From CAVYBY01 sp963766935 (GTDB taxonomy: Bacteria; Actinomycetota; UBA4738; HRBIN12): a DNA stretch of 64,000 nucleotides. Numbering within the stretch: position 1 is the stretch's first letter; each line of letters starts with the position of its first letter. The position numbers and the translations under genes are program-made. The stretch is taken from contig CAVYBY010000003.1 of NCBI GenBank assembly GCA_963766935.1, positions 186,001-250,000 of the forward strand. The letters are read 5' to 3'. Below, one piece after another: positions 24,870-32,988 of the stretch. The notes beneath the pieces were generated by a model. The model was not told the origin of the DNA. It was given only the letters and a program-made list of their open reading frames with translations, and made no database searches.

Positions 24870-24893
24870 ACCGGGATGATAGAGCCCGGTGTG
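24867..24893. promoter_or_regulatory. 9-bp perfect inverted repeat over the pcrA start
   Basis: CACACCGGG (24867-24875) and CCCGGTGTG (24885-24893) are exact reverse complements separated by nine bases that contain the putative -10 TATCAT. The left arm includes the GTG start codon. It could be a repressor operator or an RNA hairpin. It does not match the LexA box. Confidence 0.6.
24876..24881 (-). promoter_or_regulatory. -10-like hexamer, probable leaderless start of pcrA
   Basis: TATCAT on the minus strand ends six bases before the pcrA GTG and is centred in the inverted repeat. Confidence 0.5.
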
Positions 24894-24914
24894 ATCGCCC
24901 CGTGTCGACGCGGT

Positions 24915-26234
24915 CTAGGCAGCGGGGTTGCCCGCGTACCGAGCGACGCCCTGCTGGTCGGCGCCTCCGAACCTCCAGAAGTAGCCGCCGAACACGAGGC
25001 CCGGCGGGCCGGCGGTCACCGACCAGACGCCGGAGTCCGAGTTGGGCGTCGGGTTGAACGAAAGGACGCGCCCGCTCTTCACGTTGATCGCGGCCACGTG
25101 CAGCCGCCTCACACAGCTGGGCGCGCAGGTCTTCACGTTGCTGGGGTCGGTCCCAGTGCAGCCCCTGCTGTGCTGACCCGGCGGGGGGTTTTGCGAGCAG
25201 CCCCGCCCCACGTACTGGAAGTGCCCGCCGAGATACAGGACGTTCCCCTTTAGCGCGCACCCGGGCGTGTCGCCGTCCGTCCCGATGCCGAACTTGGGCA
25301 AGGGAGCGCCGGTCGTCGTATTGGTGACGAGCACGTTGAACGACGTGACCCGGGTTCCCCAAACCTTCCAGAACCCGCCGCAGATGTAGACGCGGTTCCG
25401 GGTCGGGATCATCGTGTAGACCCGGTGCGTTTCGAGCGGGGTGCACGTTGCGCAGTTCTTCTTGGCAAAGATGTTCGGGTTCCATCGCAGGAGCCTGCCG
25501 GCCGTCGTCACCGCGGCCGCCTCGTTGCGGTTGGCGCCGTTCACCTTGCCGAAGTGCCCGCCGAAGTACACGGTCCGTCCGTTGGGCGAGAGCGCGATCG
25601 AGTAGACGACCGGCGCACAACGCGGCGGACACCCTTGGCCGCCGATCTGGCCGATGTTCGGCGCGAAGGCTCCAAGTCCGCCGGAGCGGCCGATCAGGGC
25701 GATGTGGTTGCGGACGCGGCCGTCCACCCTCGTGAACGCGCCACCCGCGTAGATGGAGCCGCCCGCGCCGACGGTCAGCTCGCGCACCACGGCGTTCGTG
25801 GTGGGCTTCCAGCTGGGGATCAGCGCGCCCGTCACGGCGTTCAGCGCCGCGAGATTCTTCCGCGGCTTCCCGCGGACCCGGGTGAACTGTCCGCCGATGT
25901 AGACGCGGCCGCGGGAGAACGCGACTGCGAAGACCTGACCGTTGACCTTCGGGTTCCACCCGGGAATCAGGACGCCGGTCCTGCTGTTCAGGGCGGCCAC
26001 GTTGAAGCGCACGACCTCGTTCGCCGAGCCGGCTGCGTCTCCGGCCGGCCGGGCGCGGGTGAACTTCCCGACCAGGAAGATCCGCCCCGCCCCGAAGGCG
26101 GAGTCACGTACCAGGTCGGAATGGGCCACGCCCACCTGCGCCGACGAAGCCGGCGGATTCGCCGCGATCGCGGGCGTCACGAGCATCGTCGCGGAGATCG
26201 CCAGAGCGGCGATTAGCGTCAGAATCTTGCGCAT
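24915..26234 (-). CDS. Secreted beta-propeller protein, paralogue 1
   Basis: A 439-residue exported protein: signal peptide MRKILTLIAALAISATMLV ending near AIAANP, then repeated blades of about 50 residues with the pattern V-Y-x-G-G-x-F-T-x-V-x-G. Cys-containing landmarks CPPRCAP, NCATCTPLETHRVY, GTDGDTPGCAL and CSQNP are shared with the next gene, so disulfides are likely. There is no LPxTG-type sorting tail and no catalytic motif that I recognise. ATG at 26234 has GGAGGG nine bases upstream. It lies after its paralogue on the same strand and 45 bases before pcrA. A cell-surface or matrix binding role is plausible but inferred. Confidence 0.8.
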   Translation of the reverse strand: MRKILTLIAALAISATMLVTPAIAANPPASSAQVGVAHSDLVRDSAFGAGRIFLVGKFTRARPAGDAAGSANEVVRFNVAALNSRTGVLIPGWNPKVNGQVFAVAFSRGRVYIGGQFTRVRGKPRKNLAALNAVTGALIPSWKPTTNAVVRELTVGAGGSIYAGGAFTRVDGRVRNHIALIGRSGGLGAFAPNIGQIGGQGCPPRCAPVVYSIALSPNGRTVYFGGHFGKVNGANRNEAAAVTTAGRLLRWNPNIFAKKNCATCTPLETHRVYTMIPTRNRVYICGGFWKVWGTRVTSFNVLVTNTTTGAPLPKFGIGTDGDTPGCALKGNVLYLGGHFQYVGRGCSQNPPPGQHSRGCTGTDPSNVKTCAPSCVRRLHVAAINVKSGRVLSFNPTPNSDSGVWSVTAGPPGLVFGGYFWRFGGADQQGVARYAGNPAA

Positions 26235-26384
26235 CGATTTCCCTCCAAGTGCGTGTGGGCGATCCGAGATGGACCGGAGCGGGGGCGTTCTGCGGTTGAT
26301 GTGGGCATTTCCCACCCTACGGCATCGATCGTATTCTCGTCAGAAGGACTGCGCCCCAACCGCGGGACCTCCGGACGAGTCCGA

Positions 26385-27659
26385 TCACAGCCTCGCGACA
26401 TTGATGATGTACCGCGCGAAGTGGTCGGCCGACCGGCCGCCCATCCGCGTGAAGTGGCCTGCGAACGTGGCAACCTTGTTGGTCGCGACGATCGCCCAGA
26501 CGCCGGTGTTGGAGTTGGCGCCCGGATCCCAGGCGAGCACCTTCCCCGTCACGGCGTCGACCGCGGCAACGTGGTGACGGACGGCCGACCCCGGGTCCTT
26601 GAAGCAGGTGCCGCTCCTGCCCGGGTTCTGCGAGCATCGCTTGCCGACATAGTTGAAGTGACCACCCAGGTAGAGGATCCCGCCCTGGAGAGCGCACCCG
26701 GGCGTGTCTCCATCCGTCCCCGCCGCGAACTTCGAGTCCGGCTTGCCGTCGGTCAGGTTCGTGACGAGCACGTTGTAGGCCCGGCGGGTTCCGTGCGCGT
26801 ACTGCCAGAACCCGCCGCACATGTACGCGCGGGTGTCGGTGATGATCAGGTGGTACACGCGATGCGTCTCGTGGGGCTGGCACGTCGGGCAGTTCTGGTC
26901 CGCGTAGACGTCGGGATCCCACGGCATCAGGTTCGTACCGTCGTCGATGGCGACCGCGGCGACCTCGTTGCGATTGGTCCCGTTGACGGTGCCGAAGTGT
27001 CCGCCGAAGAACACCGTCGCGGCGTCGGTGGAAAAACCGATCGTGAAGACCGTTGGAGCGCATCGCGGCGGGCACAGTCCGGACAGCTGGCCGATGCGCG
27101 GATGCCAGGACGTGACCGTCCCGTTGGGGCGGATCTCGCCGATGCGCTGCCGGCTCGCGCCGTTCAGTCTCGTGAACGAGCCGCCCACGAAGATGTCGCC
27201 GTTCGGCCCGATCTCGAGCGCCCGGACCACGCCGTTCGCCGACGCGTCCCACGCCACGAGCCTTCCGGTGACGGTGTTGACGGCAGCGAGGTTGGAAACG
27301 GCCTGGTTGCGCACGGAGTCGAATTTCCCGCCGAGGTACACGGTGGAACCCGAGACGGCGATCGCGAAGACCGTTCCGTGCACATTTGGGTTCCAGCGGA
27401 GCAGGTCGCCGGTTCTCCGCGAGACCGCGGCTGCACCGTTGCGGGTCACCTCGCCGACACCGTCGGCTGCCCCGGCGGGGCGCATGGACGTGAACGCGCC
27501 TCCGAGAAAGATCGATCCCGGACCGAACCGGACGGCGCGGACGATCGCGTTGGCCTGCCATGACGGATCGGGCGCGAAGCCCGGCGTCGCCGGCGCGGGG
27601 AGCGCAGTGAGCCCGGCTGCTGCCAACGCTCCCACCGCGGCAAGCACGATCTTTCGCAT
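26385..27659 (-). CDS. Secreted beta-propeller protein, paralogue 2
   Basis: A 424-residue exported protein beginning MRKIVLAAVGALAAAGL with cleavage likely near PAPATPG. It has the same blade pattern as paralogue 1 (VYLGGKFDSV, IFVGGSFTRLNG, VFFGGHFGTVNG, LYLGGHFNYVG) and the same Cys landmarks (CPPRCAP, NCPTCQPHETHRVY, GTDGDTPGCAL, CSQNP). The two genes evidently arose by tandem duplication and have since diverged. ATG at 27659 has GAGGGAAC just upstream. Both have a TAGGGT hexamer upstream (at 27705-27710 here) that may be a -10. It is divergent from the sortase gene. Confidence 0.8.
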   Translation of the reverse strand: MRKIVLAAVGALAAAGLTALPAPATPGFAPDPSWQANAIVRAVRFGPGSIFLGGAFTSMRPAGAADGVGEVTRNGAAAVSRRTGDLLRWNPNVHGTVFAIAVSGSTVYLGGKFDSVRNQAVSNLAAVNTVTGRLVAWDASANGVVRALEIGPNGDIFVGGSFTRLNGASRQRIGEIRPNGTVTSWHPRIGQLSGLCPPRCAPTVFTIGFSTDAATVFFGGHFGTVNGTNRNEVAAVAIDDGTNLMPWDPDVYADQNCPTCQPHETHRVYHLIITDTRAYMCGGFWQYAHGTRRAYNVLVTNLTDGKPDSKFAAGTDGDTPGCALQGGILYLGGHFNYVGKRCSQNPGRSGTCFKDPGSAVRHHVAAVDAVTGKVLAWDPGANSNTGVWAIVATNKVATFAGHFTRMGGRSADHFARYIINVARL

Positions 27660-27823
27660 GATGTTCCCTCCCGAAACCTCGAGCGACCCGTTCGCAAATG
27701 CAACCCTAGCCCGGGGCAGGTGACGCTGGCTTCCGCCCTTGGCCCTAAGTCCGTCTGTTCCGAGGCTGGCAGCCCCAGCTCGACCCGGCAACCAGACCTT
27801 GGTCCCGAGACCGTTTGGCCCGG

Positions 27824-27829
27824 TAGGCT
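27824..27829 (+). promoter_or_regulatory. -10-like hexamer, probable leaderless start of the sortase
   Basis: TAGGCT ends nine bases before the ATG at 27839. No good ribosome-binding site is present. Confidence 0.45.
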
Positions 27830-27838
27830 CGCGGGACC

Positions 27839-28444
27839 ATGGATCCGGCCCGCGACCCCATCGACTGGCGCACGTTCGTGCGGTGGGCCGGGATTCTCAG
27901 CCTCCTGCTCGCGGCCGGTGTGGCGGGATATCTGGCGTGGCTGCTATGGGGAACCGGACTCGAGACGGCACGAGCCCAAACCGTCCTGCGCCGAGGCTTC
28001 GTGGAGACGATCGGGAGCCAGAACCCCGGCCACGCGAACCCGCCGCTACCGGGCCACGCCTATGCCGAGATCGTGATCCCGGCGATCGACCTCAACATGA
28101 TGGTGGTGCAGGGCACCGACTACGAACAGCTCAAGAAGGGCCCGGGCCACTATCCCGACACGGCGGATCCGTGGGATCGAGGCGGGCGGGTCGGGATCGC
28201 GGGGCATCGGACGACGTACCTCGCTCCCTTCTTCCATCTGGACCGGCTGGCGCCGGGTGACGCCATCGAGCTGCGAACCGCGTACGGCACGTTTCGCTAC
28301 GCGGTCAACCGGGTGTTCGTGGTCCCATCCGTGGGGAGCGGCAGCGTGCTGGAGCAGACGGTCCGGCCGACCCTGGTCCTGACGACCTGCAACCCCATCT
28401 ACGCGAGCTACGAGCGGCTGATCGTCGTGGCGAGCCGCCTCTGA
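27839..28444 (+). CDS. Class E-like sortase
   Basis: A 201-residue membrane-anchored transpeptidase. One transmembrane segment (about 15-37) precedes an extracellular sortase barrel with catalytic His123 in GIAGHRTTY, Cys184 in TLVLTTCNP and Arg193 in YERLIVV. These match class D/E sortases, which in actinobacteria join LAxTG/LPxTG proteins to the wall. I find no LPxTG-like sorting signal at the C-terminus of any exported protein in this window, so substrates must be elsewhere. It stands between the divergent propeller gene and a secreted LamG-type protein on the same strand. Confidence 0.88.
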   Translation: MDPARDPIDWRTFVRWAGILSLLLAAGVAGYLAWLLWGTGLETARAQTVLRRGFVETIGSQNPGHANPPLPGHAYAEIVIPAIDLNMMVVQGTDYEQLKKGPGHYPDTADPWDRGGRVGIAGHRTTYLAPFFHLDRLAPGDAIELRTAYGTFRYAVNRVFVVPSVGSGSVLEQTVRPTLVLTTCNPIYASYERLIVVASRL

Positions 28445-28505
28445 GGGACCATCTGCCGCACCACTTCGGTCCATTGGTTGGAGGCGGCGCGACGAACCCT
28501 TGCAA

Positions 28506-28511
28506 TAGGCT
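28506..28511 (+). promoter_or_regulatory. -10-like hexamer, probable leaderless start
   Basis: TAGGCT, the same hexamer as before the sortase, ends seven bases before the GTG at 28519. No Shine-Dalgarno sequence is seen. Confidence 0.45.
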
Positions 28512-28518
28512 CCCGCTC

Positions 28519-30105
28519 GTGGCCCGCACGCCCCCCCGTGTTCAGGTACGTCCATCGCGGTCTCCCCGGCCGCGACGCCTCGGCGTGGCGCTGCTCCTGA
28601 CCGCGCTCGTGGGCGCGCTGGGGAGCACTCCGGTGGCCGCCCACACCGTCGTGTTCTCCGACGGCTTCGAATCGGGCACCCTCGCTTCGTGGAGCAAGGC
28701 GGTCGGAGCGGTCGTCCAGAGCACGCACGCTGCCTCGGGAGCCTTCGGACTTCGGCTCTCCGCAACCTCGAGCGCGTCCTACGTCCTCAAGCAGCTCGCA
28801 TCGCCCGTGACCAACATCGACGCCCGAGCTCAGATCGGCGTGCTCTCGCGCTCGACGCGAGTCAAGCTGCTCCAGCTGCGGACGACGCGGGGTGCGCCGA
28901 TCGCAAGCATCAAGCTGAACGGCAAGGGACAGCTGTGCAGCGTCGACCACATCACCGGCCGGACCTTGACGTCGCTTCGGACCCTCGGCAGCGGCACGTG
29001 GCATCAGGTGGGGTTGCGCGTGCGGTCCGGCGGTTCCGGGACGCTCGAGGTCACCCTCGACGGCGTGGTCGTGTCCGAGCTCAGCGCCACGACCAACCTC
29101 GGGACCGTGGGCACGGGGCGGATCCAGATCGGCGACACCGCGAAGTTCTCGGCCGACCTCGTCGTCGACGACGTGACCGTGTCCGACGTCGACGCCGCTC
29201 CGGACACCTCGCCCCCCAGCGCGCCGACGGTGGTGAAGGCGAAGCCCATCACGCCGACCCGGGTGGACATCACGTGGAAGGCCTCCACCGACAACCGCTC
29301 GGTCGCCGGGTATGAGATCTCGAGGAACGGAGCGGTGATTGGGTTCGCCACCAGCCTTGCGTTCTCCGACGTCTGGGCGACGCCGACCGAGCGGGCGAGC
29401 TACACCGTCGTCGCGATCGACCCCGACGGCAACCGATCCTCCCAATCGGCCGCCGCCGATGCCAGCCCCCCCGCGGCGCCCGATCCGGGAACGATCCTGG
29501 CGGCCGACGGCTTCGACCGCCCCGACGGCCCGCTGGGGACGGCCGACACGGGCCAGGATTGGAAGACCGACGCGAACAGCACCTGGGGCGTCGAGGCGGG
29601 CCGCGCGCGGGTCCTCAGCGGAAAGGACCCAGGCAAGACCGCGGCGGCCGTCGAGCTCGGCGTGTCCGACCATTACCGGGTTGAGGCGGACATCACGTTG
29701 TCCCCGACACCGAACCGGGCCAACGTGGGGCTCTCCTATCACTACGCGGCGTCGAACATGCACATGTGGGCGAAGCTCGAGGTGAGCCCGGGGCACCCGG
29801 AAGGGCTGCTCACGATCGGCAAGCAGGACCCGACGGGGACCACCTCGCTCCTCGCGTCGGCCCACGACGTCGGGTTGGTCAATGGGGCCACCTATCACGC
29901 GCGTGTCGACGTGGACGGCGCGACGGTCCAGTTCACGGTCTCGGGCGGAACGCTCTCGGCTCCGATCACGATCGGCTACACGCTGTCTCCGACCGAGCAG
30001 GTCGCCTACATGGGCGGTACGGCCGCCGGGCTGCGGATCCGTCTCGTCGCGGACGAAGACGACGGGCAGTCGCGCTGGGACCGGTTCGCCGTGACGGCGC
30101 TCTAG
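28519..30105 (+). CDS. Secreted protein with LamG-like, FN3 and second jelly-roll-like domains
   Basis: A 528-residue exported protein. A long basic N-region (VARTPPRVQVRPSRSPRPRR) leads into a hydrophobic signal core ending near VAAHTV. The first domain (about 45-230) opens VVFSDGFESGTLASWS and ends VDDVTVSDV, as in LamG/concanavalin-like lectin folds. A fibronectin type III domain (about 235-325, PSAPTVVKAKPITPTRVDIT) follows, then a second LamG-like domain (about 335-528, LAADGFDRPDGPLG to WDRFAVTAL). No catalytic residues stand out. The likely role is carbohydrate or surface binding. GTG at 28519 is the best start; it follows the sortase by 74 bases. Confidence 0.75.
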   Translation: MARTPPRVQVRPSRSPRPRRLGVALLLTALVGALGSTPVAAHTVVFSDGFESGTLASWSKAVGAVVQSTHAASGAFGLRLSATSSASYVLKQLASPVTNIDARAQIGVLSRSTRVKLLQLRTTRGAPIASIKLNGKGQLCSVDHITGRTLTSLRTLGSGTWHQVGLRVRSGGSGTLEVTLDGVVVSELSATTNLGTVGTGRIQIGDTAKFSADLVVDDVTVSDVDAAPDTSPPSAPTVVKAKPITPTRVDITWKASTDNRSVAGYEISRNGAVIGFATSLAFSDVWATPTERASYTVVAIDPDGNRSSQSAAADASPPAAPDPGTILAADGFDRPDGPLGTADTGQDWKTDANSTWGVEAGRARVLSGKDPGKTAAAVELGVSDHYRVEADITLSPTPNRANVGLSYHYAASNMHMWAKLEVSPGHPEGLLTIGKQDPTGTTSLLASAHDVGLVNGATYHARVDVDGATVQFTVSGGTLSAPITIGYTLSPTEQVAYMGGTAAGLRIRLVADEDDGQSRWDRFAVTAL

Positions 30106-30121
30106 CCGCCGGCGGCCGCCG

Positions 30122-31666
30122 CTACTCCCACTCGATCGTGCCGGGTGGCTTCGAGGTCACGTCGTAGGCGACTCGGTTCACGCCGGGAACCTCGCGCACG
30201 ATCCGCGACCCGATCCGATCGAGGACCTCATACGGGAGCCGCGCCCAATCCGCGGTCATCGCGTCCTCGCTGGTGACGCATCGCACGACCACCGGGTGCT
30301 CGTAGGTCCGCCCGTCGCCCATGACGCCGACCGATCGCACGTCGGCCAGGAGCACGGCGAACGCCTGCCAGGTCTCGCGCTCGAGCCCGGCGCGGCGGAT
30401 CTCCTCGCGCACGACCCGATCGGCCCCACGAAGCTCCGCCAGCCGTTCGGTCGTGACCTCCCCGACGATGCGAACGGCCAGCCCGGGCCCGGGGAACGGC
30501 TGCCGCCACAGGATCTCCTCCGGCAGCCCCAGGTCGGCGCCGACCGCACGGACCTCGTCCTTGAAGAGGTCGCGGAGCGGCTCCACGAGATCGAGCGACA
30601 TGTCGGCGGGCAGACCGCCCACGTTGTGGTGGCTCTTGATGTTCGCCGCCGACGAGGATCCGCTCTCGATGACGTCGGGATACAGGGTCCCCTGGACGAG
30701 GAATCGGGCGCCCCGGTGCTCCCGGGCCACCTCCTCGAAGACCCGGATGAACGTCTCACCGATGGTCTTGCGCTTGGCCTCGGGGTCGGTGATGCCGGCG
30801 AGCCGGCCGAGGAAGCGATCCTCGGCCTTGACGTGCACGAACGGCACGTGGAAGTGCCGGACGAACGTCTCCTCCACCTGATCCGGCTCGCCCTCTCGGT
30901 TCAGGCCGTGGTCGACGAAGACGCAGGTCAGCTGCTCCCCGACCGCGCGGTGCACCAGCAGCGCGGCGACGGCCGAGTCCACCCCGCCGGAGAGCGCGCA
31001 CAGCACCCCGGCGCCGCCGACCTGCGCGCGGATCCGAGCCACGGCGTCGTCGATGATGTTGGCGGGCGTCCAGTCGGGGACGACATCGCAGGCCTCGGTC
31101 AGGAATCGCTTGAGGACCTCGATCCCACCCGGCGTGTGGGACACCTCGGGGTGGAACTGGACGGCGAACAGCCCCCGCTCGGGATCCTCCATCGCCGCGA
31201 TCGGAATCTGGTCGGTCCTGGCGGTCACGCGGAATCCGGGCGGCGCCGACGTCACCGCGTCGCCGTGGCTCATCCACACCTCGCCCTCGGCCGGGAGGTC
31301 GCGCAGGATCACGCCCGGGGACTCGACGACGAGACGCGTCCTGCCGTACTCGCGCTCGCCGGTGGCCGCCACCGTGCCCCCGAGCGCCTGCGCCATCGCC
31401 TGGTGGCCGTAGCAGATCCCGAGCACCGGAATCCCCAGCTCGAAGATGGAGGGGTCCACGCGCGGCGCGCCGGGCTCGTAGACGCTCGCCGGACCTCCGG
31501 AGAGCACGATGCCCGCCGGACGCCTGGCTCGCAGCTCCTCGATGGAGATGTCGTGCGGGACGATCTCCGAATACACCCGGCACTCGCGGATCCGGCGCGC
31601 GATCAGCTGGGCGTACTGCGCCCCGAGGTCGACGACGAGGACCGGCCGGGGCTGGGGGCTGCTCAG
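30122..31666 (-). CDS. guaA: GMP synthase (glutamine-hydrolysing), CTG start
   Basis: A 514-residue GMP synthase converting XMP to GMP. The class I amidotransferase part has the catalytic Cys in LGICYGHQAMAQALGG and His-x-Glu in FHPEVSHTPGG. The ATP-pyrophosphatase part has the P-loop ALSGGVDSAVAALL and the C-terminal dimerisation domain ends DVTSKPPGTIEWE. The start appears to be CTG at 31666, overlapping the guaB3 stop as CTGA. It gives the normal N-terminus of eight residues before VLVVDLGAQYAQLIARR. No ATG, GTG or TTG lies in frame for some tens of codons upstream, and none follows before conserved sequence. Confidence 0.95.
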   Translation of the reverse strand: MSSPQPRPVLVVDLGAQYAQLIARRIRECRVYSEIVPHDISIEELRARRPAGIVLSGGPASVYEPGAPRVDPSIFELGIPVLGICYGHQAMAQALGGTVAATGEREYGRTRLVVESPGVILRDLPAEGEVWMSHGDAVTSAPPGFRVTARTDQIPIAAMEDPERGLFAVQFHPEVSHTPGGIEVLKRFLTEACDVVPDWTPANIIDDAVARIRAQVGGAGVLCALSGGVDSAVAALLVHRAVGEQLTCVFVDHGLNREGEPDQVEETFVRHFHVPFVHVKAEDRFLGRLAGITDPEAKRKTIGETFIRVFEEVAREHRGARFLVQGTLYPDVIESGSSSAANIKSHHNVGGLPADMSLDLVEPLRDLFKDEVRAVGADLGLPEEILWRQPFPGPGLAVRIVGEVTTERLAELRGADRVVREEIRRAGLERETWQAFAVLLADVRSVGVMGDGRTYEHPVVVRCVTSEDAMTADWARLPYEVLDRIGSRIVREVPGVNRVAYDVTSKPPGTIEWE

Positions 31667-32823
31667 TGGCCCATCCCCACGTGCTGGGCGGTCTGATACG
31701 ACTTGCCTTCGGTCTTGATCGTCGGCGCGATGACGAGCTCGGCCTTCTGGAACTCGCGCACCGTGGCGTAGCCGGTGGTCGCCATCGAGGTCGCGAGCGC
31801 GCCGAACAGGTTGAACGTCCCGTCGTTCTCGTGCGCCGGACCCACCAGGATCTCGCGAAGCGACGCGACCTGCCTGGTCTTTACCCGGGCGCCCCGAGGA
31901 AGCGTGGCGTGAAACGTCGCCATGCCCCAGTGGTAACCGCGACCCGGCGCCTCGAACGCCCGCGTCAGCGGCGAGCCGATCATCACGGCGTCGGCGCCGC
32001 AGGCGATCGCTTTCGCGATGTCGCCGCCGGTGCGCATCCCGCCGTCGGCGATCACGTGGACGTACCGTCCGGTCTCGTGGAGGTGCTCGCGACGCGCGGC
32101 GGCCGCATCCGCGATCGCGGTCGCCTGCGGGACGCCCACGCCGAGCACGCCGCGGGTGGTGCAGGCGTTGCCGGGGCCGACGCCGACCAGCACGCCGACC
32201 GCGCCGGTCCGCATCAGGTGCAGGGCGGTCTGATACGAGGCGCACCCGCCGACGATCACCGGCAGGTCGTACTGGGCGATGAACTGCTTGAGGTTCAGCG
32301 GCTCCGTCCGGCTGGAGACGTGTTCGGCCGAGACGACCGTCCCTTGGATGACGAGGATGTCGAGGCCGGCGTCGAGCACGAGCTTCGCGTAGCGCTCGAC
32401 GCGCTGGGGCGTGAGCGAGGCGCAGGCCGTGACGCCCGCACCGCTGATCTCCTCGATCCGCCGGCCGACCAGGTCGTCCTTGATCGGCTCGTCGTACAAC
32501 TCCTGCATCCGGCGGGTGGCCTTCTCGTCGGTCAGCGACGCGATCTCCTCGTACACGGGCTCGGGGTCCTCGAACCGCGTCCAGAGGCCCTCGAGATTGA
32601 GACAGGCGAGACCGCCGAGCTTGCCGATCTCGACGGCGGTGGCGGGGCTCACCGACGCGTCCATGGCCGAGGCCATCACGGGCAGCTCGAACCGGTACGC
32701 GTCGATCTCCCAGGAGATGTCCACGTCGTCGGGATCGCGGGTCCGCCGGGACGGCACGATGGCCACCTCGTCGAACCCGTATGCGCGCCGTGCGGTCTTG
32801 CCGATCCCGATCTCGAACTCCAC
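31663..32823 (-). CDS. guaB3: IMP dehydrogenase-related protein, GuaB3 family
   Basis: A 386-residue TIM-barrel protein that starts VEFEIGIGKTARRAYGFDEV and continues IVPSRRTRDPDDVD, the hallmark of the actinobacterial GuaB3 family. The active-site loop reads GNACTTRGVLGVG with the Cys in the position of the IMPDH nucleophile, and ADGGMRTGGDIAKA binds phosphate. It lacks the CBS pair of true IMPDH. Whether it acts as IMP dehydrogenase, GMP reductase or neither has been unclear in the family. GTG at 32823 is preceded by GTGAGGATCGG. It is coupled to guaA by the CTGA overlap. No canonical guaB lies in the window. Confidence 0.92.
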   Translation of the reverse strand: MEFEIGIGKTARRAYGFDEVAIVPSRRTRDPDDVDISWEIDAYRFELPVMASAMDASVSPATAVEIGKLGGLACLNLEGLWTRFEDPEPVYEEIASLTDEKATRRMQELYDEPIKDDLVGRRIEEISGAGVTACASLTPQRVERYAKLVLDAGLDILVIQGTVVSAEHVSSRTEPLNLKQFIAQYDLPVIVGGCASYQTALHLMRTGAVGVLVGVGPGNACTTRGVLGVGVPQATAIADAAAARREHLHETGRYVHVIADGGMRTGGDIAKAIACGADAVMIGSPLTRAFEAPGRGYHWGMATFHATLPRGARVKTRQVASLREILVGPAHENDGTFNLFGALATSMATTGYATVREFQKAELVIAPTIKTEGKSYQTAQHVGMGH

Positions 32824-32864
32824 CCGATCCTCACTTTCGACCCGCGGACCACCCAGAAACGAAG

Positions 32865-32892
32865 GGACGCCCACCCGGTTGGGTGAGCGTCC
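32865..32892 (-). promoter_or_regulatory. Stable hairpin in the guaB3 leader
   Basis: GGACGC and CACCC pair with GGGTG and GCGTCC around a four-base loop with one mismatch. The stem lies 42 bases before the guaB3 GTG and, on the minus strand, is followed by CCTTCGTTTCTGG. It could act as an attenuator or leader structure for guaB3-guaA. Confidence 0.45.
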
Positions 32893-32988
32893 GGCCTCAC
32901 ATGGGTTCAGGGTAACAGACCCCTCTCCCACGCCCGACGCGGGGTCTGCAAGGATGTCCCGACCGGCCGAGCCGGACACCGCCAATCT

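Noticed and set aside
30105..30116. Palindrome GCCGCCGGCGGC between the LamG-type gene and guaA as a terminator
   Set aside because: It has no loop and no U-run and is unremarkable at this base composition.
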